Positions 26,510 through 37,773 of a stretch of 64,000 nt of DNA are shown in pieces. The position numbers and the translations under genes were made by a program. Origin of the DNA: Enoplolaimus lenunculus (lineage: Eukaryota > Nematoda > Enoplea > Enoplida > Thoracostomopsidae). Position 1 is the first letter of the stretch; the number at the start of each line of letters is the position of its first letter. A model generated the notes under the pieces. The model had not been told where the DNA came from and did no database searches. It saw nothing but the letters and a program-made list of their open reading frames with translations. The stretch spans positions 98,919 through 162,918 of the forward strand of contig JASANG010002840.1 of the NCBI GenBank assembly GCA_030248215.1, given 5' to 3'.

Positions 26510-28377
26510 CTTGAAAAGTTGAATATTCAATGTGAAAAGAACTGTTATATGTAATTACAGGTGCGGAATGGAAGTCAACGACACTAGTAGTATAAGTATC
26601 TATACATATATAGTTCAAAAAGGTTCTTCTAATTCAGATATTGCCACCTTGCCTGATATGCGCTGTAATTTGTATGGCAATTCGATAAGGTGATTGACAT
26701 AACAAGCTCATATCTGCACATAGTTCACAATATGTAGCAATAAATTAAAGAATAAGTTTGAAATATCGAAGATTGGTTTCCACGATTGGTTGTTTAGACG
26801 TATTTCATCCAAAAACACATAAGTTCACGTAGAAAACAAAGACCGATGCGAATAAATAATATAAAAAGGGATTATTAAGCGGATTAACCTAACCCACTGC
26901 AGCAGAGAATATACACGTGGAAATGTGTGATCGTCCAAAACCAAACATTTTCGCAGTTTTCAAACGTTAAACAGCCAGTCTAAGCTATTGTTTCTATTTC
27001 TTTTTGCCACCAGCAATATTTTTAAAAGAATTGCGACTTTCCGGTGGGATCAAATTTTGATCCGCCCCGGAAAGACACTTCTGAAAAAAGCAAAAATTCT
27101 GCACTTTTTTAACAAAAAAGCAAAAATTCCGGGAGTGATCATAAATGATCCCCCAGGAATCACGTTTCGAATTGCAGCTCAAAATATGCGTTGATTGTAT
27201 ACTTCAAACTGCCAGTGTTGATGCAATAGCTAGTGTACGTTCACTGTTATTTTGTATCTTAAAACAAAGTCTAGTCGTTATGCTAAAATAAAACTTTTCA
27301 CAAACCGATGTGTTTTACAAACTTTTGAGATGATCCAACGACGGCTAGTTTGAAAGCCTAGTCAATGTATGCGTCCACAAAAACTATATTGATGGAAAAC
27401 CTACCATTAGTTGTAAAATTCGTGAAAATCAAAAATTGCGGGTGATCAGCATTTAATGTTTTTAGCCCATAACTCTTTATCTAACTGCAAAACCATATTC
27501 CACATTCGTAAAATAGCATTCCTCAGTCTTTTTGCTTCCGAAAGAGTCCAAATTTACCACCATTTTCTCTAAGATTTATTTTTTACAAAATTTTCATTAC
27601 GGTGGCATCAAAATGTCGCGTTTTATGCGCTTCTCCTCAGTACTATAAACGTATTATGTATATGGTGATAGACCATGGGAAAAATTGTGTAGTGCGTACA
27701 GCAAACCGTGGGAAAATAAAAAATAGGTGTGAAGTAATTTCTGATTTTTACATTTTGAAACGAAAACCGGCCCTGATAGGATTGTTTTTCTCGAGTCAAC
27801 TAAAGATTATTTATAAAAATTGGCCCGGGTAAATAATGTGTTGACCACAACCCCTTAGGCTTCAGCAGCGTAAACGGGGCCATGCCCTGTGCCATCTCTA
27901 ATGCAGAACTAAATTTACATACCGAACCCATTGTTGTCTTGAATATATTTCGAGAAATCCAGACCTGACCAAACCAACTACACTGGTCATTATTTAACAA
28001 CTAAACCAATCATAATATATGTAGTTATATATATTATATCCTAAAACCAATAGCACGTATAAATTGCCCATATCCGAAGAAACACCAAACTAATACGTAC
28101 GTAAACCATTTTCTCGCAGTTCGAAATTCCACACTAATTTAACACTCATGAAATATAATCAATGAACACAAACAGTGTTATTATTACGTTACACAAACGT
28201 GACATCTATTTCATTAACCCAAGAAATAACACATGCACTATGATGTTACGTTTTCAGGGAACGTAAAGTTTTTAAAACAAGACTCAAGAGTTAACTAAAG
28301 GACAGCACAACAGGACATCATATTGCTGAGATTTGAAAGTTTTTGTTCCGCTCAGAGCATTTTTGTTGTTCGTACAA
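26510..28377. other. Upstream of the first syntrophin exon seen
   Basis: The exon that should encode the syntrophin N-terminal residues (before the LSVTLDET segment) was not found here. At 27000-27185 a repeat-like stretch holds two copies of an AAAAAAGCAAAAATTC block and small palindromes around GATCAAATTTTGATC. A third copy of repeat family E lies at about 27755-27905. No other gene was recognised. Confidence 0.45.
27755..27905 (+). repeat. Dispersed repeat family E, copy 3
   Basis: Block order as in the copies at 22395 and 25455: CGAAAACCGG, TGATAGGATTGTTTTTC, AAAAATTGGCCCGGGTAAAT, AATGTGTTG, and a GC-rich end with GCCATCTCTA. Confidence 0.6.
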
Positions 28378-28690
28378 GAGTATTGTGACAACCGGATGCA
28401 TGAAGACAAAATAAAACCTCGTGCTGATGCTGCACGTCGGTAAACCGCTGATGCATATGTAGTGCTTTCATATGCAGCAGCAGTAAAAACGCGCAAGAAC
28501 CAAGATACATGTGCATAATGTTGAGGTTCTTATAAGGTATAAACACATAAAAACTTAGCAGTTGATTGTGAGGCGGCGTAGCTGTGTGGTAAGCGCGCTG
28601 GACCGATAATCTGTCGACCGAATTCGACACCTGCTGGAAACGCCTCTCATTTTCAGCTGCTGAGAACTCAGAATTGAACACCGTCGAACC
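28378..28690 (+). repeat. tRNA-related repeat, duplicated unit 1
   Basis: A unit of about 310 bp whose 3' part (about 28568-28660) has tRNA-like signals: GCGTAGCTGTGTGGTAAGCGC resembles an A box and D-arm, followed by a GATAATCTGTCGACC segment and a degenerate B-box region. The same unit recurs 417 bp downstream with matching flanking blocks (CATATGCAG, AACCAAGATACATGTG, TTCTTATAAGG). It looks like a SINE, not a working tRNA gene. Confidence 0.7.
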
Positions 28691-28800
28691 CTAGCATGCC
28701 CAACTTATTACATGGCGACCGCGATGGCAAACTGCACGGTAGAACCAGAAATACATACTAAGTTTGCGGTGAAGGGACGGCCTTGCATGAAAGCCGGGGG

Positions 28801-29095
28801 ACGTGACATACGGATGCACGGAGGCAAAATAAAACCTCATGCTGATGCTGAACATCAGTACACTGGTGGATATGTAGCGCCTTCATATGCAGTAGCAGTA
28901 AAACATGGAAGAACCAAGATACATGTGTATAATGTTTAAGGTTCTTATAAGGCATAAAAACAAAAAACCTCAGCAACTGATTGTGAGGCAGCGTGGTTCA
29001 GTGGCCAGCGCGTTGGACTGATAATCTGTCGACCGAGGTCGAAACCTCCTGGAAACGTCCCTCATTTTCAGCTGCCGAGAACTCAGAAATAGTTT
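28801..29095 (+). repeat. tRNA-related repeat, duplicated unit 2
   Basis: Second copy of the unit at 28378-28690. The tRNA-like part (about 28985-29065) has GCGTGGTTCAGTGGCCAGCG (a good A box), then TTGGACTGATAATCTG in the anticodon-arm position and GAGGTCGAAACCTC as a plausible T-arm and B box. The acceptor ends do not pair convincingly, so I call it tRNA-derived and not a tRNA gene. Confidence 0.7.
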
Positions 29096-29157
29096 GGTAG
29101 TAAATACGTATGCTATACGCCTATAGTTAAACGCAGTGTCTTGGACAATAAACATTT

Positions 29158-29260
29158 AAGCCCTATTCACACGTGCAAGTTTTGGCTTTGAGAACTTGCC
29201 GCTGCAAACTGCACGTGCAAGTTTTAGCTGCACAAACTTGCACATGCGAATAGGGCTTCA
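29158..29260. mobile_element. MITE family D, short palindromic copy
   Basis: The left end reads AAGCCCTATTCACACGTGCA and the right end is its inverse with few changes (TGCACATGCGAATAGGGCTT). Inner CACGTGCAAGTTTT and AAACTTGCAC blocks complete a nearly full-length stem. It is much shorter than its relative at 20430-20701 and has no coding capacity. Confidence 0.85.
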
Positions 29261-30141
29261 GTGATACAACAGTTTTCACAAATATTGCCACTAGCTACAT
29301 CATGATTGTTTTCAATAACCTCTAAGTCGACTTTGAACTTTTATATTAGTTGAATTTTTAACCCTTTCTCACATGAATATTTTCTATTTTCCTTGAGACC
29401 TACTTTTATGCTTGGAACCATCACCACTCTGCTATAGGAGCTTGACGATCGAGCCCAAGGTGGCTCTCACGTCTTGTGGTGATTTAGTACTATGTATACG
29501 TGTTGCAATTGTTGAACATTGTGCCATATATATTATTTAACGTATATACACTGCGCTGAGTTGCCTATAGGTAACTCAATGTAGAAGGGGTTAACCTAAA
29601 AATTACAAACTTGGTTACAGATCAAACGTGTTACAATATGTCACACTTCACACTACTACTGCTTTACATTGAATCGTGGGTAGCATTAAGAAAAAGATGC
29701 ATGACGCGTGTATAGAATTCGGTTGGGGCGCGCGATCGGAAGGGCTTACCGATTTATAATGCCCGCTGCCTATCCGGAGCCTCTCGCGGTACGCTCTGGA
29801 AATGCACAACTGACAAATAGATCTCTGATTTCTGTCCATTATTAATTTAACAAAAGTTAGAGGAAAGACTGTAAAGCTTGTGTCAGTGTAGGTAGGAACC
29901 GGGACTTCAGACCTTTTTAATACTAAGCAGCAGAAAAAGCGGGCGGGTGGTTTCGAACTAGCGACCTTCTGTGTGTCAGGCCCTTATTTTCAGCAAGATC
30001 GTCCCTTGACCGTCCATCCTATTTTCGACTGGATACCGTGTTCATAGCGTGGCAGTTTACCACTGTGCTCATTGCGTAGCCCTATGACAGTCTAGGCTGG
30101 AACTGAGGGGCATCAGACCTTTCTACCAAGCAGCTGGAAAA

Positions 30142-30221
30142 GCGGGCCTCCGGAGCAGGGATCGAACCCTCAGCCTACGAATCCTTAAGCGAACACTCTA
30201 CCACTGCGCCACGTAGCCCGC
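30142..30221 (-). other. tRNA-like sequence (SINE head or pseudo-tRNA)
   Basis: On the minus strand the 80 nt start GCGGGCT and end GCCCGC, which pair as an acceptor stem. GTGGCGCAGTGGTAGAG is a good A box, and GAGGGTTCGATCCCTGC is a good T-arm with B box. The anticodon arm (around CTTAAGG) does not pair well, so I do not assign an amino acid. It could be a decayed tRNA gene or a young SINE head. Confidence 0.6.
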
Positions 30222-30352
30222 CTCTATAACTGCATTTTTTTCGTCGACTATATGTGTCGATCGTACGCCGCAATTTGCGTTGCATTTATTTCATACTTAT
30301 GCACCAGGACAAGCATGTCTTACTTGCTTGCATGCCGTTATTTTCAACAAGG

Positions 30353-30438
30353 TCGTCCGTTGACCATCCATCCTATTTTCGACCGGATACCGTGTTCATA
30401 GCACGGCAGTTTACCATTGCGCTCACGGCGTAGCCCCC
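30353..30438 (-). other. tRNA-like sequence with paired anticodon arm
   Basis: Minus strand: GGCTACGCCGTGAGCGCAATGG resembles the 5' end plus A box. CCGTG and CACGG pair around the seven-base loop CTATGAA, a typical anticodon arm with ATG in the anticodon position. The T-arm (TATCCGGTCGAAAATAGGAT) is weak. A related copy at 29998-30086 pairs less well. Probably tRNA-derived repeat sequence. Confidence 0.5.
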
Positions 30439-30779
30439 ATGTCAGTCTGGGTAGGAACCGGGACTTCAGACCTTTTTACTAAGCAGCTGGAAAAGCGGGC
30501 CTCTGGGTGGTTTCGAACAAGCGACACTCTGTGTGTCGCCTCTCCAACTATACCGTTTTTGTCGACTATATTTGTCGACCGTATGCTGCCAGCAAGCATA
30601 CAACATAATGTGAATTGTACTTATTGCATGTTATCCACTAGGACAAGCATGTCTCACATGCTTACATGCCCTTATTTTCAACAAGGTCGTCCCTTGACAC
30701 TAGGACAAGCATATCTCACATGCTTACAGCTTGTATGTTAGAGATTTGTATTGATGTTTATTTAATACCAGTCATGTTA

Positions 30780-33700
30780 TGCGTCGTCCACAATATCGTG
30801 GGTACGCGTTGTGGAATTTTGCATCGACCGTAGACGGCTACTGTCTGCGGGTGTGCTCTTATTTTAGCAACGACAGCTGCGGTTGCAAAATTTTCACGGC
30901 AACCGTAGTTGAATTTTAATTTTAAGCAAACAAAACTTTGGCATAAAATTTTGACTTATTTTTTAATAGCAATCGTCTATGACTATTTTCAAACTGTTCA
31001 GTTTGAACAACTGCCATATTTCGAAAAGGCTAACCGATTACGATGACTGTTTTACAATTTCAAACCGTAGGCGGCTGCCCTCAAAATTTTAATAAGCAAC
31101 GACGCTTGCTATGAAGTTCTACGGTAGAGCTTAGACGGCTGCCCTATTTGCGAAATACAGCAATCGTATTCCAGCGCGTGCCTTTGAACGCACATTGTGT
31201 ATATTATTAAAAAATATTTTTTCAGGGCGTCGAACAGTGGGGGGGCTAAATATTTTAAATATTTATTTTTTAAAATTTTTTTAAAAATAGAAAGTTTAAC
31301 ACTTGCGCATCTATAAATATGGAAATGAGCGATAGTTTCGATAAGCCAATGACTGAAACACACTAGTGGATCCAGAGGGGTGGGGCTGATGTATATTTTT
31401 ATTTTTCAGCGTGTCAAACAGTGGGGGGCTTAAATATTTTTATAAATTTTAAAAAATTAAACGCTTGCGCAGATGAAAATGAGCGATAGGGTCGATGGGC
31501 CAATCAAAGAACATGACTAGAACAGAGCATATTCTTGGACTCATGTATATAGAACAACGCCCTGAACGTTTTCCGTCGTGACTGTAGTGAAAAGCTAGAC
31601 TATTTTTTGCTTTGGGGCTATATTATAGTCTCATCCTACGCTTTAGACTTTAGGAACAGGGTTTTGTTCCAGATTTGTTCTTTTATAAAAATATATTCGC
31701 CGCAAAGCCAATGGGCAAAACTTTCTATGGCTCTATCAGTTGAAAGAATTTTCTTATTTAAAAAGCATATTTTTAAGCGTTGTCTAGAATTTTTAGCATA
31801 CTTTTTCGAAACTGGGACTGCCCTTTAAAAAGAACACGGACCGCATATGGATACGGCGTTGGTTTGAATCAGAATCCGAGCCACAATTTTTTGCTGAATC
31901 CGAAGCACAATTTTTTGAATTTTTACCTAATCCGAATCCGAACCACAATTTTTGCCGCATCCGAACCTTTCTTTCCACCCTGCGGTCGCCCCCGCCACCT
32001 TTAGATCTGATTTGCTAGTGAAAATATTGTTGTTATGACCTTAGCGCCACTGGTACGCCCCGCCGTCAGAACATTTTTAGTGATAAAATGGTAAGGATCC
32101 TGCCTTATCATTTTTACGTTTCATAAAATTTGTCGCCCGCCACTCCCGTCAAAAATTTCTAGATCAGCCCCTGCTTGGCGCTTGTTTTACTGAACACTGG
32201 AGAAATATAGCATACATACCTATAATACAACACAACGAATCAACTATATACCTGTCAGAATCTTGTTCAATAAAAAACAAAACTATTTGGCGGGCGCTTG
32301 AAAACCAGTATTTTGCGACCCAAAAAACATATATTTTTGTAAAGGCTTGTCTGCGCAGACATCAAACAATATTTAGTTCGAAGGATCACAAAATATTTAC
32401 GGAGATACAGGGTTCCGACAAGAACTAAATTTTGCCGGAACAGGAACAGAAACATAATTTGAATTTCTTTGCAGGAACCGGAACAGGAGCAGGAACTGGA
32501 ATTTGAAAAAGTTTTCATTAACTAATTAGTTACCAAATTCCTTGTAAAAATTTTGCCCCCCCCAGAAAATTTTTTTAATCTTGCTTGTAAGTCTACGAAA
32601 ACCCTATATGCCCACTTCAGAAAATTTTTTATCCCCTCTAGCCAGGGTGCGACCGGATGTTAATTTACCGGAACCGGATACGGATATTGAATTTTAATTT
32701 TAATCCTAATTGTCATCCGTTGCATCAATATTTATAAATTAAATTGCTTTCGATGAGCTAACTCAATAATTGATTGTAATTAGCTTTACGGAACGAAAAG
32801 TCATCATCAGTTTGTTCATTCTACGTTTTTTAAAAATTATTGCCAACTAACAGTATTTCACAGTACAATTCAGCCTCCGAAATTTCCGGATCCAGCATTT
32901 TGAGAAATATTTCACAGGGGAGAACTTGAAATATCAGATTCAGCTTTGTGCAATATTCCCCTTTCTAGTACGGAATTTTAGTGCTAGAGCGTTTTTCAAA
33001 CAATGAATATATTTTATTTTTCGCAAAGTCGAACGTGGCTGAAGTTTTGTTTTTAATAATAAAGACAAAGCAACCAAACAATTCGTACCCTAACCAGACC
33101 TAGAGAAAACCTATGTGTTTGACTTTCCACGTTTCCAGCTTTCCCTTTTTATGCAGTAGAGCAGGGTGCAACCGGAAGTGAAAAATATAGGATCCGGAAG
33201 TATTAACAAAATTGGCCGGACGTGAGCGAAATTTTAAAAAAGGTTTTTGAATTTGCGGTCTTAAATTTTTAGGACCCGAACCGGACGTCGATTGTCTGCC
33301 TGACGGGTTGTCGTCCATCGTGGGCACTCGTGGAATTTTACATCGACCGTAAAAAACGACTGCCCTCTGCAGGAACGCTCGTTTTAGTTTTTAACAACGA
33401 CAGCTGCCGTCGCAAAATTTTTACAGCAACTGTAGTTTATCTAAAATATACTAGCAAAAAAATTTTGAATTTTAAAAGTTTAATTTTTCGATAGCAATCG
33501 CCCATCTATACATGGGCCAACAACGGCCAACGGGCACTTCCTGTTGCATTCTTCAAACTATAGTTGGAAAGTACGTAGTGACAGCTTTTTAAAAAACCAT
33601 CGATTCGCGGGCTGACCCATGCATGAACAGAGACTATTTTTTACTTGTACAGGCTTAGGCTTTTAGGGTTATGTATAGCATATCCTCCCGCTTTCATGCA

Positions 33701-34355
33701 TAGGTTTAGGTTTAGGCTTAGGAATATGCTTGCGTCTATTCCGGCCCGCTTGTTTACATCGGCCCGCGGACTGTATGTATTCAGTAAAAAATCGCTTTCT
33801 TGATCCATCTGGTACTGGCACACTTCGAAAATTGACCTCGGTTATTAAAAGTTTTTCGACCCCCCAAAATTAACATATTTTTTACGTATAATCCCCCCAT
33901 GCCAACAACTTTCCGGACCGCCGCAGCATGCGTATTTTAAAATTGTGAAATTTTTAACCGTAGACGGTTGCCCTATGTTCGAAATTTTGATGGCAACTGG
34001 TCTTCGTTTATTGTGTAGGGCAAGCGTCTAAGCTGTGTTATTTGAAATTAACCATAGGCAACTGCCCTACATTAAGCTAGGAAGACCGTCTACGATTACT
34101 ATACGTTAAAATACCCAAGTCTAGGCGGCATCGGGTATTTGCTTAATACGATCAGGTACAGCTGCTCTTTTTGAAATTGATAGTAGTTGTCAATTGAAAG
34201 TAATTAAAAAATAGTAGTTGTCGTTTAAAATTTTAAAATTACAAAATTTTTAAAAAATAGTAGCACTAACTGCCGTGTGTTTTACCGCAGATGGCAGCCG
34301 TCTACGGTCGATGCAAAATTCCACAACGCGTACCCACGATATTGTGGACGACGCA
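30780..34355. mobile_element. Harbinger-like inverted-repeat element with TTA target duplication
   Basis: The left end, TGCGTCGTCCACAATATCGT, is matched exactly and inverted at the right end. The repeat continues for about 70 bp (through GTGGAATTTTGCATCGACCG and TAGACGGCT) with few changes. TTA flanks both sides (30777-30779 and 34356-34358), the 3-bp target type used by PIF/Harbinger elements. Inside are many copies of a CCGTAGACGGCTGCC word and a second, more diverged left-end copy starting near 33308, so the element may be nested or rearranged. No transposase was recognised; it is probably non-autonomous. Other contents: repeat family A at 32045-32180 and a duplicated 200-bp block around 31215 and 31405. 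Confidence 0.85.
32045..32180 (+). repeat. Dispersed repeat family A, copy 3
   Basis: TACGCCCCGCCGTCAGAAC, TTTTTAGTGATAAAATGGTAAGG and GTCAAAAATTTCTAGATC occur in the same order as at 19735-19880. It lies inside the Harbinger-like element. Confidence 0.65.
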
Positions 34356-34424
34356 TTATTTGCCTTTATTCATAGTTAGGATTTGAAGAAAGAAACTAAA
34401 ATAGCACCGGTTTCTGCCAAGGTT

Positions 34425-34600
34425 AGTAGTATAGTCGGAGCCGCAAGACCACAGTCGAGCGGGGTGCCAATGTTGTAGATAGAAATATATATGGCATGTA
34501 ATGTGTGTTATTTAGAGCATTGTTTGTTTATATATGTGTGTTTTATGTGGCACAGCACTCGAGTAGAGATTTATTAGCACCTGGTCAAATTGCGAAAATT
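34425..34600 (+). repeat. Polinton left terminal inverted repeat
   Basis: About 176 bp that match the inverse of 50111-50292 with roughly a dozen substitutions and three small indels. Strongest blocks: CATTGTTTGTTTATATATGT and TTTTATGTGGCACAGCACTC. The preceding AAGGTT (34419-34424) is the target duplication. Confidence 0.95.
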
Positions 34601-35639
34601 TCTCTCGAAAAAGCTTTGTGGTTTTTAAACATAGGTGTTTCAAAGTTGCGCAAATTTGGGTGGTTACGGTATTTATGCGGTGTACATCTCTGTAGCTGGC
34701 ATTAATTGCTGTTATTAATTCGGTAAGGCTGGATTAAATGGTATTAAAGTGAAATTTTACCGAGAAAATACTTATCGTGGGAAGTAAGTGCTGGTTTCAA
34801 AGATGAGCAGAGAGCGGTTGGGTAGAGTATTGGTTGCGGTGTACGTCTGTGTAGCTGGCATAGCAGATGGTACACCATTCAAAGATTTTACATGTCATAA
34901 AATAAATAAGTAATATTCTCCGGATTGCTTTTGTTTATAATATATGACAGTGGATAATGTTTCTGTTATATTCATTTTAAATTTCCGGATTGAAGTGTAA
35001 TATACTTTACAGATGCGAGCACTTCGGCTAACATCAGAGCTGTTTCTTGGCAATTCTGCAGTGATGATATCCTAAAAATCTGCGTCTTACAAATAAACTT
35101 TAAACATTAGGTCTTTCAATTGGGCGATATATACCAGGTGCAGTAAAAGTATTCTTGACATATATCGTGCAATTTTGTTTCTTCTCAGTTGCAAATACGT
35201 GAAAATATTCAATAATCGCCATTTTAAAACGCGTTTTTTATTGCTCAAAAGTTATATCATATAATATTGAATCAGAACATTATTTAGCACGACTACGCTT
35301 TTTACGAAACCGCTTTAGGCCTTGGACTTAGGTACACATTAATTTATTTTGTTATAAAACCTTGCATTTTTTGTTATCTTCAGCATTGTGTAGTAAATAT
35401 TTTTGAGTTATAAGCATTAGTTTTATAGGAATCTAATTTTTTAGTTTCATGTTTTATTTATTCAGCCGATCTACCAGATTTTCACCTAATGTTATATTAA
35501 AAAGTAAACAGGTCTGCTTAAAACACTGTATGTCAACATAATCACTGAATTCAGCGTATCCAAACAAAACAATTATATCGGTAAAGGCCTTGTTTCTACT
35601 CCATCACTTTGTACCTTCCTTTTAGGATATAAATAATTT
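34601..35639. other. Polinton left subterminal region, no gene recognised
   Basis: About 1 kb of AT-rich sequence between the left terminal repeat and the polymerase region. One short plus frame at 34505-34705 overlaps the terminal repeat and is not assigned. Confidence 0.5.
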
Positions 35640-37228
35640 AAACTATCACGCTTTTGTTCATACTGCGCAAGAGAGTTTTCTTCTACCACTCGAAAACCAT
35701 AATTAATGCCCCCGGCCTTCTGCTTGTGCTCAAGAACACTCATGAATGTTTCTTTTTTTACATCATTTGTTGTTTTTGATAGTCCTTTTGTTGATAGTTT
35801 TTAGTGCCGTCCGACTTCCAGCCGTAGTATGTTTTACTATTCAAAGCTATCATTCCAGTTCCGCTCCATTCTAACTTAAATAGTCCCGGTGTTCTTTGGC
35901 TGTAGTCATCAGTGGCAACGAAACTGGTCAGAATATTGTCAAATTGTTCTCGTTTGGTAGAATCTACACTGGCTTCTAGTGTTTCTTCTGACACGGTAAA
36001 ATAAGGGGAATCAGTGTCCATCTGTATCATTTGAAAGTTGTCCTTTCCCAAGTGGTCCAGCAAGAAAAGGTAGCACTCTAGCATTCGAAGCTTTGCATAC
36101 TGATATACAAAAAAGGGAATGATGTTTGATATATCGTGCACCACCTGAAATAAACAGTAAACTCATCTGCATCGTTGCTGGGCAAATCGTTAAATGTATA
36201 ATGAAATTAAGTTAGTAGTTCAATAAACAACATATTTGGTAGGCGCACCCAGCGGGCAAAACGTTCGAAGTATAATTTCCACTTTCTTGTTTTATTGACA
36301 TGGTTGCGTGCTTCTGTTAAAGCTTGTGTGACGTTTGCGCCATTTTTTTGTTGTTGAAGTAGACTGCGATATACACGTTCGTGTTGCTTGTTTGCATCGT
36401 GTTCCTGTTGTAATCGATCATAAATGTCAGAAAACTGATCTTTAAGAATTGTAAAGGCCATACTACTGATTTCGGTAAGATATGCGTGCATCTGTGCAAT
36501 AATTTGTTCCGATTCACCGATGAAACATTGAGCCTCCTCATACCCAGGTACGTTGCCGGCCACGGATACGCTCGCTGGTATATAAGAAAAATGATTGTCA
36601 TATAGGTTAAGGTTCAACGTTTCGCAATATAAACCGTTTGATTTTCGTATGAGGCTTGCTGTTGGGCCTGGCGGAGCTGGAGGTAAATCCGGAATCATAG
36701 GCTGCTGTTCATCTTCTTCCGTTTCATCAACTTCAATTGTGTCTTGGTGTTCTTCGTTGTATTCTTCAGCCATATCATCCACAAATTCGTTTATTATGCG
36801 TTGGGTTGGTTGTTGTCCGTTACTTCGCTGTCTTCTAACGCTGTTTGCTCATCTTCTATGTCGTCAGTAAACACCGGTCTAAACGTAGGCACACCCGCAT
36901 CTACTTCTCTCATCATTCTGTGGAGCTCACTTTCTTCTTCATCGTTTTCACTGTCTTGTAATTTGTATGCGGTTATGTTAACTTGAAACATGGCTTCAAG
37001 CTCATTCTGAAGCCTTGATGTAAAGATAAACAACCGAGCCCATTCTAGAATGTCTTGACCATCCATCATCGTCACCATTTTTTCAAAAGTTTGTTTACCG
37101 GCGATCATTATAGGATTTTCAAAAAACCGCGTATTTATGCTGCTGTAAAAGTAAACCATCTCATTGGTTAGTATATTTCTAAGTACAAATCCGAAATTAA
37201 GATTCCATTTGGCTTTATGTTTCTGCAA
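35640..37228 (-). pseudogene. Polinton protein-primed DNA polymerase B region, broken
   Basis: Polintons encode a family-B polymerase of the protein-primed type for their own replication. The 35758-36144 part carries the palm segment with the catalytic MDTDSPYF motif and the upstream region with Tyr and Lys residues typical of Polinton enzymes. The 36207-37228 part matches the long N-terminal region found in Polinton polymerases (WNLNFGFVLRN, FYSSINTRFF, a conserved segment near ILEWAR, then an acidic Pro-rich linker and NHFSYI). The coding region is broken and the order of parts is that of the family. It is divergent from the nuclease gene at 37774. Confidence 0.85.
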
Positions 37229-37407
37229 CGTAAAAACTTTTTGTAGTAGTTGTTTGATTTCGATTTTTGAAGTAGTTAAAATTCTGAAGTTAAATTTATC
37301 CTGAATTGGTCGACCTCTGTGGTAATGTGTGCGAATCTGAGGTCACTTTAATAAGTACTTTATCTGTAATCACCTACTGAGTATCAAGTCACCCACAATT
37401 CTCGGGC

Positions 37408-37713
37408 ATGTTGAAACACGTTTGCCGTTTATGTTATTAATCAATTAAACTAGGTCATTAAGAATGATTTGTTGCTTTTGAACTATGTCAACCGTAACTA
37501 ATACACCATCTGCCACTAAATTTCAGCGTTCTTTAAAAGTGACGTCATTCAGAATTTTCTTATATGTTGAAACACGTTTGCCGCTGATGTCATTAATCAA
37601 TTAAATTAGGTCATTAAGAATGATTTATTGCTTTTGAACTAGGTCAACCGTAACTAATACACTATCTGCCACTAAATTCCAACATTCAGTAAAAGTGACA
37701 TTGGGTACAAAAT
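37408..37713. repeat. Tandem duplication between divergent Polinton genes
   Basis: A 156-bp unit starting ATGTTGAAACACGTTTGCCG (37408 and about 37564) is present twice in direct orientation. Shared blocks include ATTAATCAATTAAA, TAGGTCATTAAGAATGATTT, GTCAACCGTAACTAATACAC and TCTGCCACTAAATT. It sits exactly between the minus-strand polymerase and the plus-strand nuclease, where a shared promoter would be expected. Confidence 0.9.
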
Positions 37714-37773
37714 CACTCATGTTTAATTTGATCATGGACGGTCGTATTATTTCAAGTTTATTCTATTTAACAA

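Larger units (their letters stand above)
29890..30750 (-). repeat. Cluster of tRNA-related repeats
   Basis: At least three tRNA-like segments on the minus strand (about 29998-30086, 30142-30221 and 30353-30438) are embedded in recurring blocks such as ACTTCAGACCTTTTTA, AAGCAGCTGGAAAAGCGGGC, ATTTTCAACAAGGTCGTCC and GGACAAGCATGTCT. The block order is partly repeated, which suggests tandem duplication of a composite SINE. Confidence 0.7.

Noticed and set aside
30142-30438. Functional tRNA genes
   Set aside because: A and B boxes are good, but full cloverleaf pairing fails in each copy and the segments are embedded in repeated SINE-like blocks.
31607-31828. Transposase fragment inside the Harbinger-like element
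   Set aside because: The frame shows no catalytic motif or transposase family resemblance.
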